Shown here: piece by piece, positions 1-12,800 of the stretch
Numbering within the stretch: the first letter of the stretch is position 1
Layout of the letters: the number at the start of each line of letters is the position of its first letter
Assembly: GCA_017165825.1 (NCBI GenBank)
Contig: CM029382.1
Location: forward strand, 20,483,170-20,547,169
Length of the DNA stretch: 64,000 nucleotides
Direction of reading: 5' to 3'
From: Hepsetus odoe
Lineage: Eukaryota; Chordata; Actinopteri; Characiformes; Hepsetidae
Translations under genes and position numbers: made by a program
The notes under the pieces: model-generated
What the model saw: only the letters and a program-made list of their open reading frames with translations
The model's database searches: none
Told to the model about the DNA's origin: nothing

Positions 1-1797
1 GAGCAGCTCCGGGTTAGTGGGAAGTTTAGAATGAAAGTTCAGGTGCAGATGCGGATTGAACATGAGGCTGCAATAACCATTCAGGCGCAGGTAAAGAAGC
101 ACATAAGCAGAAAATACTACCTAAAGCTACTGTGGGCAGTCAGGATATGTTCAGCGATATTACCAAGCTAATAGGATGATGAAGCAAGAAATAAAGTCTT
201 TGAAGGAGAAAAGGATGGCTGCTGTTGTTCTGCAAGCCACATTCCGAGTGATGAAGACCAGACAGACTCTGAAACAGAAGCACCAGGCTGCCACTGTGAT
301 ACAATGTGCGTACAGGGCTCACTGTGCTCGGACGCGATATTTATGCATGAAATATGCTGCTGTTGACATTCAGCTTAGGTATCATTCCACACTTGATGCC
401 AGAAAGCAGAGGGAGGAATTCTTGAAATTGCACTCTGCTGCAATGTTCCTGCAAGCCTGCTTCAGAGGTCAGAGGGTCAGAAGGGAGATTATCCTACAAC
501 ATCAGGCAGCTTCCCTGATTCAGGCTGTGTTCAGAAGACACAGGGAGGTAGTAAAGTACCAGGCCATAAGGGCTTCAGCCATCATCATCCAAAGACATAG
601 GTCCTATATTAAGGGTAAATGTGACCGTGAGAAATTCCAGGTGTTGAAAAGGTCTGCGATACGCATCCAGGCAGCTTATAGGGGTTATTCCTTTTGAAAG
701 AAGGTTGCTGCAATGCACAAAGCTGCTACCATTATTCAGGCTGCAGTAAGAATGCACAAGCAAAGATCTGTTTTCAAAAGGCAGTGCTGGGCAGCAAGTC
801 TACTACAGAGGAAATTCAGAGGTCTCCAGAATAAAGCTGCAAGCTGTGATAGATGTGAAAAGAGAGAGGCTGGAGGGAACAGATGAACAGAGGGACCAAA
901 CTGCATGCCAGGCAACGAGGAGAGTAGGGACTCCAACCATTCAGGAGAAGCTGGAAGCTAAAGTAGCCACTATGGAAGAACAGCTGAATCAGACCAGGGC
1001 AGAGCTGAAACAGGTGCAAGACCACAACGTCGCTCTGCAAGCTGAACTGAGAAAAGCCAGAAGTGAGGCCAGTATGCTCACTGAACTGGAGAAGTAGATC
1101 AGAAGTATGGAAGCAAAATTGGCGATCTTGGAATCTCGACTCCCTCCACAGACACCAGTGCCTGCTGGGACCCTGGTGGTTAATGCCAGAGCGGAGCAGC
1201 TGAGGAACAGTCTGATGAAGAAGCAGATAAAGATTCCAGAGGTGGAGCAGCCGCGTGAGGACTCTGAGAATGGTGCTCAGAGCACAATCAGAGACACCCT
1301 ACCTTCGGTTTACCCTCACCATTCAGCAGACTCAGAACAAGGTGGCCGGTGGAGAGGTCCATGTGGAACTTCTCGTAGTGGCACCAAGAGCTGGAATGCT
1401 ACCTCACTGAGCTCCAAGCAGCAGAGAAGTACGGTCAAGAAGAGGAAGGAGCCAAAAAAACATCAGCAATGACCTGTCTCAATTCAAGAAAGTGAATGAC
1501 AACTTCTGCACTTTAAATTCTGCAATGAGAGACGTGGAGAACAAAGATGGCAGGGGTTTGATGCCGAGTTCGGACTATGTGAAAGACCCTTCCTCTTTGA
1601 ACCTTGTAAAATTCTCTGTGTTTAGCTCTCTTTCAGGCTCCGTCAGGGCAAGGCGTTCAAGTGACGATTCCTCCAGTGACTCCAGGGTCGAGTCCAGGCC
1701 ACAAGTAAAGAAATGGACTGAACTTTTGGGATACCCCTCACCACCACCAGCAGCCCTGGACGTGACTGCTGCTGGTCAGAGGTCCCTTTTGTGTTGA
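1..1797 (+). pseudogene. Decayed ASPM-like IQ-repeat / coiled-coil gene of the LTR element (copy A)
   Basis: The reading frame encodes a run of about eleven IQ-type units (cores such as VVLQATFR, VIQCAYRAH, FLQACFRGQR, IRIQAAYRGY, IIQAAVRMH, LLQRKFRG) up to about 840. A coiled coil follows (EKLEAKVATMEEQLNQ and on), then a basic serine-rich tail ending near the motif SGSVRARRS and YPSPPPAA. IQ motifs in other proteins bind calmodulin or myosin light chains; the array most resembles the spindle protein ASPM, though other IQ proteins are possible. The copy is broken by a frameshift near 145-175, a TGA at 695-697, a frame change near 840, a TAG at 1095-1097 where copy B has glutamine, and a TGA at 1470-1472. 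It is about as similar to copy B as old paralogues, and protein conservation is clear along the whole length. Confidence 0.72.
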
Positions 1798-1926
1798 AGT
1801 TTGGGTTTTGTGGGCCTGGCCGGGTACCCCATAAAGGGGACTGTTTAAGTTGAACAGGGTTTTTGTTTGGCCTCCCCCCGAGGTTCGGGGCGAGGTTGTT
1901 TTGAAACCTCGGGAGTTGCGTTTTTC

Positions 1927-1938
1927 GGGGGGGGCTAC
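1927..1938 (+). other. Polypurine tract of LTR element copy A
   Basis: Eight G followed by CTAC lie immediately before the TGT that opens the LTR. Copy B has a 13-G run in the same place. This is the expected primer site for plus-strand DNA synthesis. Confidence 0.6.
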
Positions 1939-2215
1939 TGTCACAGCCTGTAATGCCTGTGGTTCCAGTTGGGCACAACAGATGGCGCTCTGTTCTGACT
2001 GAGCACACCTGGGCTCATTCAGACACAGGTGTGCTTCATTGGGGTTGCTATTTAAGCCCCAGTGAGTCAGAACAGAGCGCGGTTCATTAACAAGGCAAAG
2101 CCTATGGTTAATGGTGGCACATTTGGTTTTGTATTTTGATTTATGTTAATAAATGTTATTCCTACGGATTACTGGCTCTGCATTGGCGTCCTTCCCGCAC
2201 CCCACCACCGTTACA
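1939..2215 (+). repeat. 3' LTR of IQ-repeat element copy A
   Basis: This 277-bp LTR begins TGTCACAG and ends CCGTTACA. It contains a TATA box (TATTTAAG, 2049-2056), a putative transcript start region GCGGTTCATT at 2079-2088, 30 nt after the TATA box, and a polyadenylation signal AATAAA at 2148-2153. The U3 core around the TATA box and the final 30 bp match the LTRs of copy B, while the R-U5 middle has diverged. The left-hand LTR is outside the window. Confidence 0.78.
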
Positions 2216-3710
2216 GACACTCATTTTTTAAACATTACTGGGCAGGACAAGTAAAAAAAAAAAAAGTCACACTAAGTCTTCTGAATGCCATAAATTTCAG
2301 TCCCTTTTTAGACATAGAAAGCAGCAATGGCATTTTATGCCAAAGCTTTTCAGTGAAAGAGTTTATAAACTGCAGTATGTATAAAGGAGAGGGCTCATGA
2401 CAGGCACACAACATGTCGTTTTTATCACAGCCCAAAACATGCACAATGTGTAGGCAACAATCCAAAAGCATAGGGATACATAGGGAAACATAGGGAACAC
2501 AGGGAAAAATAAATAAATAATTTTTAATAAATTCAGAAGAACACTAAGATACAACAGAACAAGAAACTTTTCAAGTGTCCTTCATTTGTGCACAGCTTAG
2601 GTAGTTTATGTTAGTGGACTTCAGCAGTGTCCCAATGGAAGGGTGTGCCATAATATGTAAGGTGAATTATATGTTACTGTCTATTACAAACTTCAGCTAA
2701 AACAATGAATATCATTCATAGTCTAACGTCTGTTAAAAATGAACTGTCCAATAGAACACTTATAATATTCAAGGGTAACAGCATTTGTTTAATTCCACTT
2801 ACAACTAGAATTTCACATTTGTGCTAAAATAAATTATAGTGGAGATGATTTTGTTCAAACTTATGAGTTTCTTTTGACATTTTTGGACCAGCTGTTATAA
2901 ATTTGGCATAATTAGCTTGCTAGCTGTTTGGTAGCTGTAGTAGGTCAATAATTTTCATGGTTTATTTAACAGCTTTACTGAAAAAAAAGAATCTGATGCT
3001 TCTAAACAAAGTTATTACTCCCCAGTTATTAAGGTTCCCTGATATTATTGAAACACATATCTTGGCAGAAAAATTACAATATCTTTGTTGTCAGAAAGGA
3101 TTTTTCTTTACACTTTTGGCTGTTATTTGATTTATGTCATTACACAGCATGCCAAAAGAATTATTTGTCTCACATACTGCACTGACAAGCCTAACTGTGC
3201 AGTCTGAAACTATGAAAAAAATAATAAATAAATAAAATGACAGCAAATTTCTTCTTATTGTCAGGGCACAATTGAATTAAATGCCACATTGGGCCCAAAA
3301 TGGAGTCTGGCTGAACAATAGAACTCAATGAGTGTATTGTCTTAAAGAACAAACACTGAAACACTGAATAGAATTTCAGATTTTCATTATAAAAACATGT
3401 TGCATTATTCAGCTTCATAGTTCTTGGCACCATGACAAATCCATTCTGCTACAATCTACTATTGAGAACATCATGCTGGATACTGTATCAATTTCAACAA
3501 AAGCAAAGAGAGGGCAATAATTTAAATACTCTTTTTTTTTATTCATTTGCATACTTCTACAGTAAAACTAGTCATAAGGGATTAACTCATGGTATTACAA
3601 AGGAAATAGATATTTCACCTAGTTGAGAGAACAATACTGCATATAACAACAGATCAGATAAAGAAAGAACAGTTTAAAAATATCAAGGCCATGGCTGGAT
3701 AAGCAATGAA
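2216..3710. other. AT-rich intergenic sequence
   Basis: I see no gene or recognisable repeat. There are short A runs (for example near 2251 and 2980) and only scattered short open frames. Confidence 0.5.
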
Positions 3711-4890
3711 ACCCTCTGGCTACAGAGCTTACATCTCAGTCAGAGGGGACCTCTTGCTCATGACTTCTTAGGAGGAAGCTTTCTTTAGAGATAGTAATCA
3801 CTGGCTCTGATTGTCCCTGTGCCCAAAACCCTCAATGATGTTTGATTTCTTATCCCAAAAGTGTCATATTTAATATAATGTCAACTCTCTCATCTATGAA
3901 GCGATCCTTAAATTCATTATAAGGCCAAGCCATGCTAACACCAAACAAAATTACAACCCCAAATCAGAAAAGGTTGGGATATTAGGGGAAATAATACATG
4001 ATTCTTACATTTACTTTGACAATGGTATGCACCCATGTTCTGTGTATTTTGTTCATATACATAAAAATGTACACAAAAAAATAATTTGGAACAATAAAGA
4101 GTTAAAATAAAATTTACAATAAAATGTTTCATAACATTCCCATGCCATATAATATTCTCCTTTCTTCTCTTAACACCAAATATCATCTCTTAATATCAAG
4201 ATGAAGGGTTTCAGGTGTTATTTTGTCCCAGTCTTCCTGTAGTATAGGACAATTGTTGTCACGTCAATGTATCGAGAAAAGATTCTCCATACACTCTCGA
4301 ATGTGAACGGTCCAGGACTGCAGGCTGGACAGTCCAATACCAATACCCAACAGCAGTGCCTTTGTAATATGTGTGTAGAATGTTGTTCTGGATTGTCTTG
4401 CTGAAAAATACATGGATATTCATAGAAAAAAATGTCATGAAGGCAGAAGGAGTCACTGTTTTAATGACACTGTTACAAAAGTGTACATTTCCTCTTCCAA
4501 GGGCACGAACACTAACCCCATACTTTGGTTTTGACTTGCTGCTGATGACTGTCAGGATGGTATTGTTAATCTTTGGTCCAGTCTCCACAACATCTATTTC
4601 TCTCTAGTTCTATAATACTTACTAGAATACTGTCTCACCATGAAACAAGTTTGTGTGTGTGTGTGTGTGTGTTAGTCCATCTCAGATGCCTCTGAGCCCA
4701 GAAGAGACAGCACCACTTGCAGATATAGTAATATAAGGCTCTTTTTTGCACAGTAAAGTTTTGTGATAAGACATAGGTAGCCTTCTGGCTACAGACCTTA
4801 CATTTCAGTCATGGGGACTTCTTGTTATGACTTCTAAGAAAGAAGCATTTTTTTACAGATCATCACTGGCTCCAATTTTCCCTAAGCACT
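3711..4890. repeat. Direct repeat pair of about 115 bp (3711-3830 and 4775-4890)
   Basis: Both arms contain the same string of landmarks in the same order: TCTGGCTACAGA, CTTACAT, TCAGTCA, ATGACTTCT, AGGAAGC or GAAGC, and ATCACTGGCTC. They differ by many substitutions and small gaps, so the duplication is old. The arms flank part of the DNA-transposon remnant that starts at 3951. Confidence 0.55.
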
Positions 4891-5275
4891 GTGGATGTAC
4901 CTTTTCACTGTGGTGCTTGACAAGGGTATGTCAAAGTAAACCCTTTACCACGTGGTTCTATTTGCATTTGATGATTGACAGCTCTTGATGCAGTGCCATC
5001 TAAGGCATTGGATATCTTTGATATCAAGTGTTTAGCTTCGGCTTGTCCCCTTCCCCTTCATCCATTGAAATCTTTTAAAGTCCTTGAAGTTTTTAAAATG
5101 ATATTATGCACTGTGGAGAGAGAAATGTAAATTCTTTTCAGTCTTTCTTAGAGGAGCATTGAGATCCTCTGCCCATCTCTACTCAAAGACATTCATCCAG
5201 CTGTTGCTTTGGGGATATTGCTTTTGTAGCAAATTGTGATTATAATCACCTCTGACCTCAGCTGTTTTTTTTTAC
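3951..5275 (-). mobile_element. Decayed DNA-transposon-like repeat
   Basis: The left edge begins TTACAACCCCAAATCAG, like the ends of a common fish DNA-transposon family. Internal blocks around 4200-4230, 4560-4600, 4673-4760 and 4960-5270 resemble the antisense of its transposase gene. No continuous transposase frame survives. A GT microsatellite (4653-4671) interrupts it. The family assignment is from memory of dispersed fish repeats and is tentative. Confidence 0.4.
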
Positions 5276-6332
5276 CGCCTTACAACCAGTAAATTTACCC
5301 TGTCCCCATTTCCCTTTGAATACATTACAGGGCTGTAAATAAAGGAACTGTATATTCACAAATTAAATGAAGATGGCCAGATAAAACAAAATATATTGGG
5401 TTCATGTTGTCTACAAATAAAATCAAAATAATAAAATCTGGATAGAAGGATTATGAGGAAAGCTGGCTGTGGGATTGCTGTGTGCACAAGCACTGGGGAC
5501 AAAGAGGACACCTGAGCAGGATTGTAGGACAGTGAAACTAACATTAGAGAGCTGATCAGCATAGAAAGCTTAACCTTTAAAGCAAACACCAAAGTGGTTT
5601 TTAACCAACACAGAGACAGAAGAAAACAACAGTGCTAAAATGCAGAGGAGGGAAACCACATGAGACCAGAACAAGTACTGGAACTGGAACTGGAAACCAA
5701 ACATTTAACAAGGGAGCTTAGCATTAGAGGCTAAATGCTAATCGCTAACCGCTAACACACAGCAGGTGTTACAGAGAAGTGTGTGAGAGTAGCTCAAGAT
5801 ATGTATGATACCAGTAAAAAGAAGGAAAAGAATAAAAAGAAGAAGAAGAGACAGCAGAAGTAACCAGGACTAAGAAATGACAGCAGGATGCCATGAGGGG
5901 CTGGAACAGGATCACTGGAGTTCTACAAGGGTTAACTGGAAACCAAACATTTAACAAGGGAGCTCAGCATCAGAGGCTAAATGTTAATTGCTAACAGCTA
6001 ACCGCTCTCACAGACACAAAGGAGATTCCATAAACACAAGGACAAGGCAAATCATCATAGCTAAGTTTCATGTAAGAGCAGACAAAAACAGAAAACTCAT
6101 CTGAGCTTGGTCACTGAATTTCAGAGGGGAAATCCTTGGAGTAGAGGAGGGCAGAGGAAACTCCATGAAACACTGTACAGGCACAACCAAAATGCCAAAT
6201 CTCCCACTAAGCATTGGAACACTCTATGTATCCCCTCCTGCTACTGACATAGATGCCAATGGTTCCACTTAGGTCATAATTAAAACTGGAGGGCCTTCAG
6301 GTGCATTGGCTCACAACAGGGATAGTCAAAGT
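5276..6332. repeat. Non-coding stretch with a duplicated 72-75 bp unit
   Basis: The unit at 5689-5760 recurs at 5935-6010 in the same orientation. Both hold CTGGAAACCAAACATTTAAC, then GGGAGCT, AGAGGCTAAATG and a GCTAAC-rich end. Between and around them is AG-rich sequence with AGAAG runs (5820-5860). No gene is visible. Confidence 0.5.
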
Positions 6333-7311
6333 AAAAAAGTAGACAGGAGTACAAAGAGATGAAACACAGAGCAAAGGAATCGGTGGCGAAGGCTAAAGAT
6401 AAGGTGTTTGGTCAATTGTATGAGAGGTTGAACAGTAAGGAAGGAATACTCTGATGGGCTGATCAATGAAGAAAATGAGAGAAAAGAATGTTGGATGATG
6501 TGGCAATAGTGAATCTAGTAGTGCAGCAAATCAACAAGATGGAAGAGCAGCAATGAAGAGGAAGAGCAACCGTGGAAAGACTGTTGGTCCAAATAACACA
6601 GTACTGGAGCACTTGAGGATGCCTGAGGAGTGGAGGAAGAATGTACTGCTAGCAATTTTCAAGAAATAGGGTGATACACAGAGCTGTAGGAACTATAGAG
6701 GGATAAAACAGATCAGCCCATGCAAGGAGGTTATGGATAGCCAGGTTCCACAGGTAGTGGAAGACAGGTTAATGCCAGGAACACTACAAGAACACTACAG
6801 ATTCAATGTTTGGAGGTGACAGAGTTAAAGATGCTGAGATTGGTGTTGGGAGTGACAAGGCTGGACAGGATTAAATTTAACAAGTGTATTTGAGCTTGTG
6901 CTGGGCATTTACAGAGGAGAGATAAGAAGTATACAGGCAGAAGAATGTTGAGGATGGAGCTGCCAGACAATAGAAGAAGAGAAAAGCCAAAGGTGAGGTC
7001 TATGTATTTGGTGAGAAAAGCTTTATAAGTGAAAGAGGATGATGCTGAGGACCAGAAGAAAAGGAAATGGTTTACATTTACCTCACACTCTTATCCAGAG
7101 TGACTTATATTTCTCAACTATTAATCCCCATTGAGCAACTCAGGGTTAAGGCTCTTGCTCTGGAACCTAATGATGGTAGTGCTGGAGGTGAGATTCAAAC
7201 CTTCAATTTCTTAGTCTGAAAGCAAGTATCCTACCACTTGACCACCACCACCCTAGCATGGTTGATCTGCTATGGTGATCCCTAAATGGGAGCAACTAAA
7301 AGAAGACTGAA
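6333..7311 (+). mobile_element. Decayed RTE-clade LINE fragment, interrupted by a SINE
   Basis: The sequence follows the coding strand of the RTE-type LINE seen in full at 9869-12992, from the region encoding YKEMNRRVKKAVVKAKDKV to the 3' end (GATCTGCTATGGTGATCCC at the right). It has large internal deletions and no usable frame. A SINE (about 7068-7250) splits the last 60 bases from the rest. Confidence 0.7.
7068..7250 (-). mobile_element. tRNA-headed SINE with L2-type tail (family 1)
   Basis: On the minus strand it runs from a tRNA-like head (AGTGGTAGGATACTTG-like) through a CAAGAGCCTTAACCCTGAGTTGCT-like body to a tail resembling AGTCACTCTGGATAAGAG followed by a TGTAAA-like end. Related copies lie at 19104-19317 and 63491-63705. 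It sits inside the RTE LINE fragment, so it is younger than that fragment. Confidence 0.65.
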
Positions 7312-9395
7312 GATGGATTTGGTTATAAAAAGAGTCTAGAGCTGCACCCTCACATATTAGGGTTGATTTTTCATAAAATTGAGGTCTCCTGTGTATTGTG
7401 AACTTCATTAAATACTAGAAGATAGATCTAAATTTTGGGTTGCAGCTTGATCAAGGGTGGGTGGGATATTGATCTATAGCACAGCTCCAAATCTATACAA
7501 AAATGATTCACTGACCACAGTCAAGCTTTTACAATGGTCATTCCACTACGCTTATATAGCCTCAATGAAAACCTGTAAGATGTTCTGAAGAGATTTTACA
7601 TTTAAAGAATGGTCTTAAATGTTGGTTTGTGTTCTTTTATGTCATCCAGCAGAAAAAAAATTATTAAGGTAGCTTTACAAAAAGAGGGGTACAAAGTACT
7701 TATTGCTGGAATGCAAGAAATTATGGAGAATTTTACCTATGCGAAAGGTGAGATTTATCTCGCTTTATATCTAATAGCAAGCTGACAACCAGCAGACATT
7801 TTTCATTGCCTTTTCTATTCATCACCAAGGGTGCCAATAAGTTAGGCAAGTAATGTATCGCAGATTTATAACAAATCTAATTTTGTCTTCTTATGCATTT
7901 AAATTGCAGATGTAGCATTTTAAGAGACTGGTAGGCATGTGATTATGAGATAGTAAGCCCTCTTGCTAGGTGCAATCAGTTATGTCTTGAACCAGCCTGC
8001 GAGACCAGACTATGAACAGTTTCTGGGAATGAACTTTCTGTGTATCTCTCAGCAGTTTAAAGTTAATACATGCCTCAAACTGGATTTAAATCTATGAATA
8101 TCCCTCTTAACAGTGTTCAGCATTATATTGTGCTGTGTGGTAATCTTTGAGAAGATTCCTTAATTCAAGCTTCAGCATTCTTTCAAACAACATGAAATCA
8201 ATGAGGTATATAATGGCAATATGTACTTCCAATATTTCAGATTTAAATTGGCAGCTATTACATTGCAGGGGCCGATTCTGGTGGTGTCTCATCGCTGTGG
8301 GCAACAACTAATACTGCCACAATCGCAGCAGCAGCGTCATGCAGTGTAATTACATCTTATATAAACATGGATTTGCTTGCTAAAATCTCAGATTTATGAA
8401 TTTACTTTATCTTCTCATGCTGTTTTATGTCCATTTGTGGGTGGTAAGGAATTCAGCTGGAGTCTGCAGAGGTTAGCTGTTCTAGCATGTGATCAGTCTA
8501 ACAGTATACCCATTATAGTGTTGTGTCTGACCGTATTTTCACACTCAAACTGTGCTCTTTAAATGAATATTTCTATTTTCTATTTCTATTTTCTTTTTCT
8601 ATTTTCTTTTTCTATGTTTAATCCAAATGCTAAGCTTTTAAAATAGTTGCATATATATTTTTCTGTAGTTCCATAGACACAGTGGTTAAATAGACACAGT
8701 GGAAATTGCACCCAACTGAGGTACCAGTGGCTGCCAAAACACCAGGGGGTTTCAAGAAGTTATATTTTATTTCTCCAACTTTCTTAATCAGGTTAGTTAT
8801 TCAGGTAAAGTCTGCAGATATTATTTTCTTAATTCAGTTTGTAAAATGGACAAACCACTAATTTCTCAAGTCCTTCTAAACAGCTGTTCTCATAGATTCT
8901 CATAGATTCCCAATTCTAAATCAAAGTCAGTTCATTAATTTGTTCGTATCTATTATTTATTTATTTATTTGGCTACAGTGCCCCTTGAGGTATGAGGAAT
9001 GTTGGATTTTCTGGGAAGAATGAATGGCTTTGGTCTAAATTACACAGTAGACCTAATTTGTTTCTTGAAAAGAAGCCTACTGGGTTCTGAAAGGCACAGG
9101 TAATTAACAACAAGAAATGTCAACATCTGTCTCATATTCCTTTCATTATCAGCTTCAAATAGTAGTTTGTCTAGGATACCAATCCCTTGGTTGAAGTTAT
9201 CAGCACCTCAAAATTATTAATTTTACCACATTTTTTTTTTAATGATTTAGTGTTATTCTGCTAATTCCAAAGACACATGAGCATAATATAGTCCGTTAGT
9301 CTTCAATGACTCATATGAAAGTTTACTTCATTGTTTGTAGTGCTATTGATCTTGACTCTCTCTCCAATAGTCCTGATTAAAAATATTGCATTATT
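7312..9395. other. AT-rich intergenic sequence
   Basis: No gene or dispersed element is recognised. A pyrimidine-rich TCTATTT/TTTCTTT simple repeat occurs at about 8567-8617 and a short TTTA repeat near 8954-8970. Unique host sequence or very old repeats are both possible. Confidence 0.45.
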
Positions 9396-9850
9396 ATGCA
9401 CTGTTCTTTACTGTTCTTTAAGCCCATCTTCATGACAGACTACACTGGTCAGATGCAACTCATAAATCATCATGTGTGTGTGTGTGTGTGCGCACGCGAG
9501 CCAGCGAGCATGTCTGCATCTTTGTGTTTTGATAAAAACACAAAAAAAAAAAAAAAACTAGATTACACCCATCAGTCAGTTTTATCTGGTATCTATCATA
9601 CTACTGAACTTTATGTTCATTTACAGACTGTAGATCATTTGCTGCTCCACAATCCATCAACCTTTACTACTCAGTACGGAGGGACTAATTTCTGCTAACA
9701 AAATATTATTTGAGTTTATTTGAGATCATTTTCAGCTCAGTTATTATATCCTTATGATAGTGAGATGTTTTTGGAGGTTGGTAAAGCCGTATTGGGTGCA
9801 GTGTTTGCTGCGCTTTTAATTTGCTGCATTGTCAATGCTGAGGAACCTAT
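9396..9850. repeat. GT microsatellite and A run before the LINE
   Basis: There is a (GT)n tract at about 9472-9490 followed by CGCACGCG, and a run of about 17 A near 9541-9557. Otherwise no feature is seen. Confidence 0.5.
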
Positions 9851-12800
9851 AGGGAAAGTGCCGAGTCTTCTTCTTCTTCTTCTTTCGGCTGCTCCCGTTT
9901 AGGGGTCGCCACAGCGGATCAACTGTCTCCATTTCTTCCTGTATTTTGCATCTTCCTGCTTCAAACCAACCACCTGCATGTCCTCTCTCACCACATCCAT
10001 AAACCTCTTTGGTCTTCCTCTTCTCCTCTTTCCTGGCAGCTCCATCTTCAACATTCTCCTCCCAATATAATCCTCATCTCTCCTCTGGACATGTCCAAAC
10101 CAACGCAACCTTGCTTCTCTAACTTTGTCTCCAAGACGTCTAACCTGAGCTGTCCCTCTAATATACTCATTTCTAATCCTGTCCATCCTCGTCACACCCA
10201 ACGTAAATCTCAGCATCTTTAACTCTGACACCTCCAGCTCCGCCTCCTGTCTTTTCGTCAGTGCCACTGTCTCCAACCCATACAACATAGCTGGTCTCAC
10301 TACTGTCCTGTAAACCTTCCCTTTTACTCTAGTTGGTACGCGTCTGTCACAAATCACTCCAGCCGCTCTTCTCCACCCATTCCAACCAGCCTGCACTCTC
10401 TTCTTCACCTCTCTTCCACACTCGCCATTACACTGAACTGTTGATCCCAAGTATTTAAACTCCTCCACCTTTGTTACCTCCACTCCCTGCATTCTAACCA
10501 CGCTACTTTCCTCCCTTTCATTCACACTCATGTATTCTGTCTTTGCCCTACTCACTTTCATTCCTCTCCTCTCCAGAGCATATCTCCATTTCTCCAGGTT
10601 CTCCTCAAGCCGCTCCCTACTCTCACTACAGATCACAATATCATCAGCAAACATCATCGTCCACGGAGACTCCTGTCTAACCACGTCCATCAACCTGTCC
10701 ATTACTACTGCAAACAAGAATGGGCTCAGTGCTGATCCTTGATGTAATCCAACCTCTACCTTAAATGCATCCGTCACTCCCACTGCAGATCTCACCACTG
10801 TTACACTGTCATCATACATATCCTGAACTACTCTCACATACTTCTCTGTAACACCAGACTTCCTCATACAAAACCACAACTCCTCTCTAGACACCCTGTC
10901 ATATGCTTTCTCCAAATCCACAAAGGCACAATGCAGCTCCTTCTGACCTTCTCTGTACTTCTCCATCAACACCCTCAGAGCAAACATTGCATCTGTGGTG
11001 CACTTTCTCGGCATAAAACCATATTGCTGTTCACTGATCCTCACCTCTTTTCTTAACCGAGCTTCCACTACTCTTTCCCATAACTTCATGGTGTGGCTGA
11101 TCAACTTTATCCCTCTATAGTTACTACAGCTCTGTGCATCACCCTTATTCTTGAAGATCGGTACCAGTACACTTCGTCTCCACTCCTCAGGCATCTTTTC
11201 ACTTGCCAAGATTGTGTTAAACAATCTGGTCAGAAACTCAACTGCCATCTCCCCTAAACATCTCCATGCTTCCACTGGTATGTCATCCGGTCCAACAGCC
11301 TTTCCATTCTTCATCCTCTTCATCGCTGCCCTTACTTCCATATTGTTTATTTGCTGCACTTCCTGGTTAACTCTTCTCACATCATCCAGTCTTCTCTCTC
11401 TCTCATTTTCTTCCTTCATCAGCTCCTCAAAGTATTCCTTCCATGTGCTCAACACACTCTGTTCACCTGTGAGTATGTTACCATTTCTATCTTTAATCAC
11501 CTTGACCTGTAGCACATCTTTCCCAGATCTGTCTCTCTGTCTAGCCAATCGGTAAAGGTCCTTTTCTCCCTCTTTACTGTCCAACCTCGCATACAATTCA
11601 CCAAACACCTTATCTTTGGCCTTCACCACTGCTTTCTTCACCCTGCGGTTCATCTCCTTGTACACCTGTCTACTTTCTTCATCTCTCTGACTGTCCCATG
11701 TCTTCTTTGCCTCCCTCTTCTTTTGAATACACTCCTGGACTTCTTGGTTCCACCACCAGGTTTCCTTATCCTCTTTCTTCCTTCCAGATGTCACACCAAG
11801 TACATTTCTAACCGTCTGCCTTATCACTTCTGCAGTAGTTTCCCAGCAATCCAGTAGCTCTTCAACACCTCCCAGTGCCCGTGTTAACTCCTGCCTGAAT
11901 TCCACCTTACAGTCCTCCTCCTTCAGCTTCCACCACTTGATCCTCGACTCTGCCCTCACTTTCCTCCTCTTCTTGACCTCCAAGGTCATCCTACAGACCA
12001 CCATCCTATGCTGTTTAGCTACACTCTCCCCTGTCACTACTTTGCAGTCTCTGATCTCTTTCAAACTGACCCTCCTGCAAAGAATATAATCCACCTGTGA
12101 GCATCTTCCTCCACTCTTATATGTCACCCTGTGCTCCTCCCTCTTCTTAAAATAAGTATTAACTACAGCCATTTCCATCCTTTTTGCAAAATCTACAACC
12201 ATCTGACCTTCAGCATTCCTCTCCTTAACACCATGCCTACCCATCACCTCCTCATCACCTCTGTTCCCTTCACCAACATGACCATTAAAATCTGCACCAA
12301 TCATCACTCTCTCTCCCCTGGGTACACTCTCTATCACTTCATCTAATTCACTCCAGAATATTACAAACAACTTGTGGAGCATAAGCACTAACAACATTCA
12401 TTATCACACCTTCAACTTCCAGCTTCAAGCTCATCACCCTCCCTGACACCCTCTTCACTTCCAAAACACTCTCCACATACTCTTCCTTCAGGATAACACC
12501 TACTCCATTCCTCCTTCTATCCACACCATGGTAGAACAGTTTATACCCCCCTCCAATACACCTGGCCTTACTACCCTTCCATCTAGTCTCTTGCACACAC
12601 AAAATGTCAACCTTCCTTCTCTCCATCATATCAGCTAATTCTCTACCTTTACCAGTCATGCTGCCAACATTCAAAGTCCCTACCCTCACTTCCACTCTCC
12701 TTTCCTTCTTTCTCTCCTTCTCCCTCTGGACATGCCTTCCTCCTCTTCTTCTTCTTCTTTGGCCAACAGTAGTCCAATTTCCACCAGCACCCTGTAGGCT

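Larger units (their letters stand above)
1..2215 (+). mobile_element. IQ-repeat LTR retroelement, copy A (3' part)
   Basis: The window opens inside this element. It holds, in order, a decayed IQ-repeat and coiled-coil coding region (to 1797), a spacer, a G-rich polypurine tract (1927-1934) and a 3' LTR (1939-2215) beginning TGT and ending ACA. The same order occurs in copy B at 47725-51838 on the other strand, which shows that the coding region travels with the LTRs. The 5' LTR and the N-terminal coiled coil would lie upstream of the window. No protease, reverse transcriptase, RNase H or integrase is seen. I infer a non-autonomous, Gypsy-type LTR element. Confidence 0.75.

Noticed and set aside
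1..697. A host ASPM gene exon
   Set aside because: The IQ-coding sequence is followed by a polypurine tract and LTR here and is bounded by an LTR pair in copy B, with stops and frameshifts in both, so it is element cargo rather than the host gene.
9899..12397. A large host gene resembling craniofacial development protein 2
   Set aside because: The 832-residue frame has LINE endonuclease and RT motifs, a TSD and a near-identical copy at 29428-32100, so it is a retrotransposon gene.
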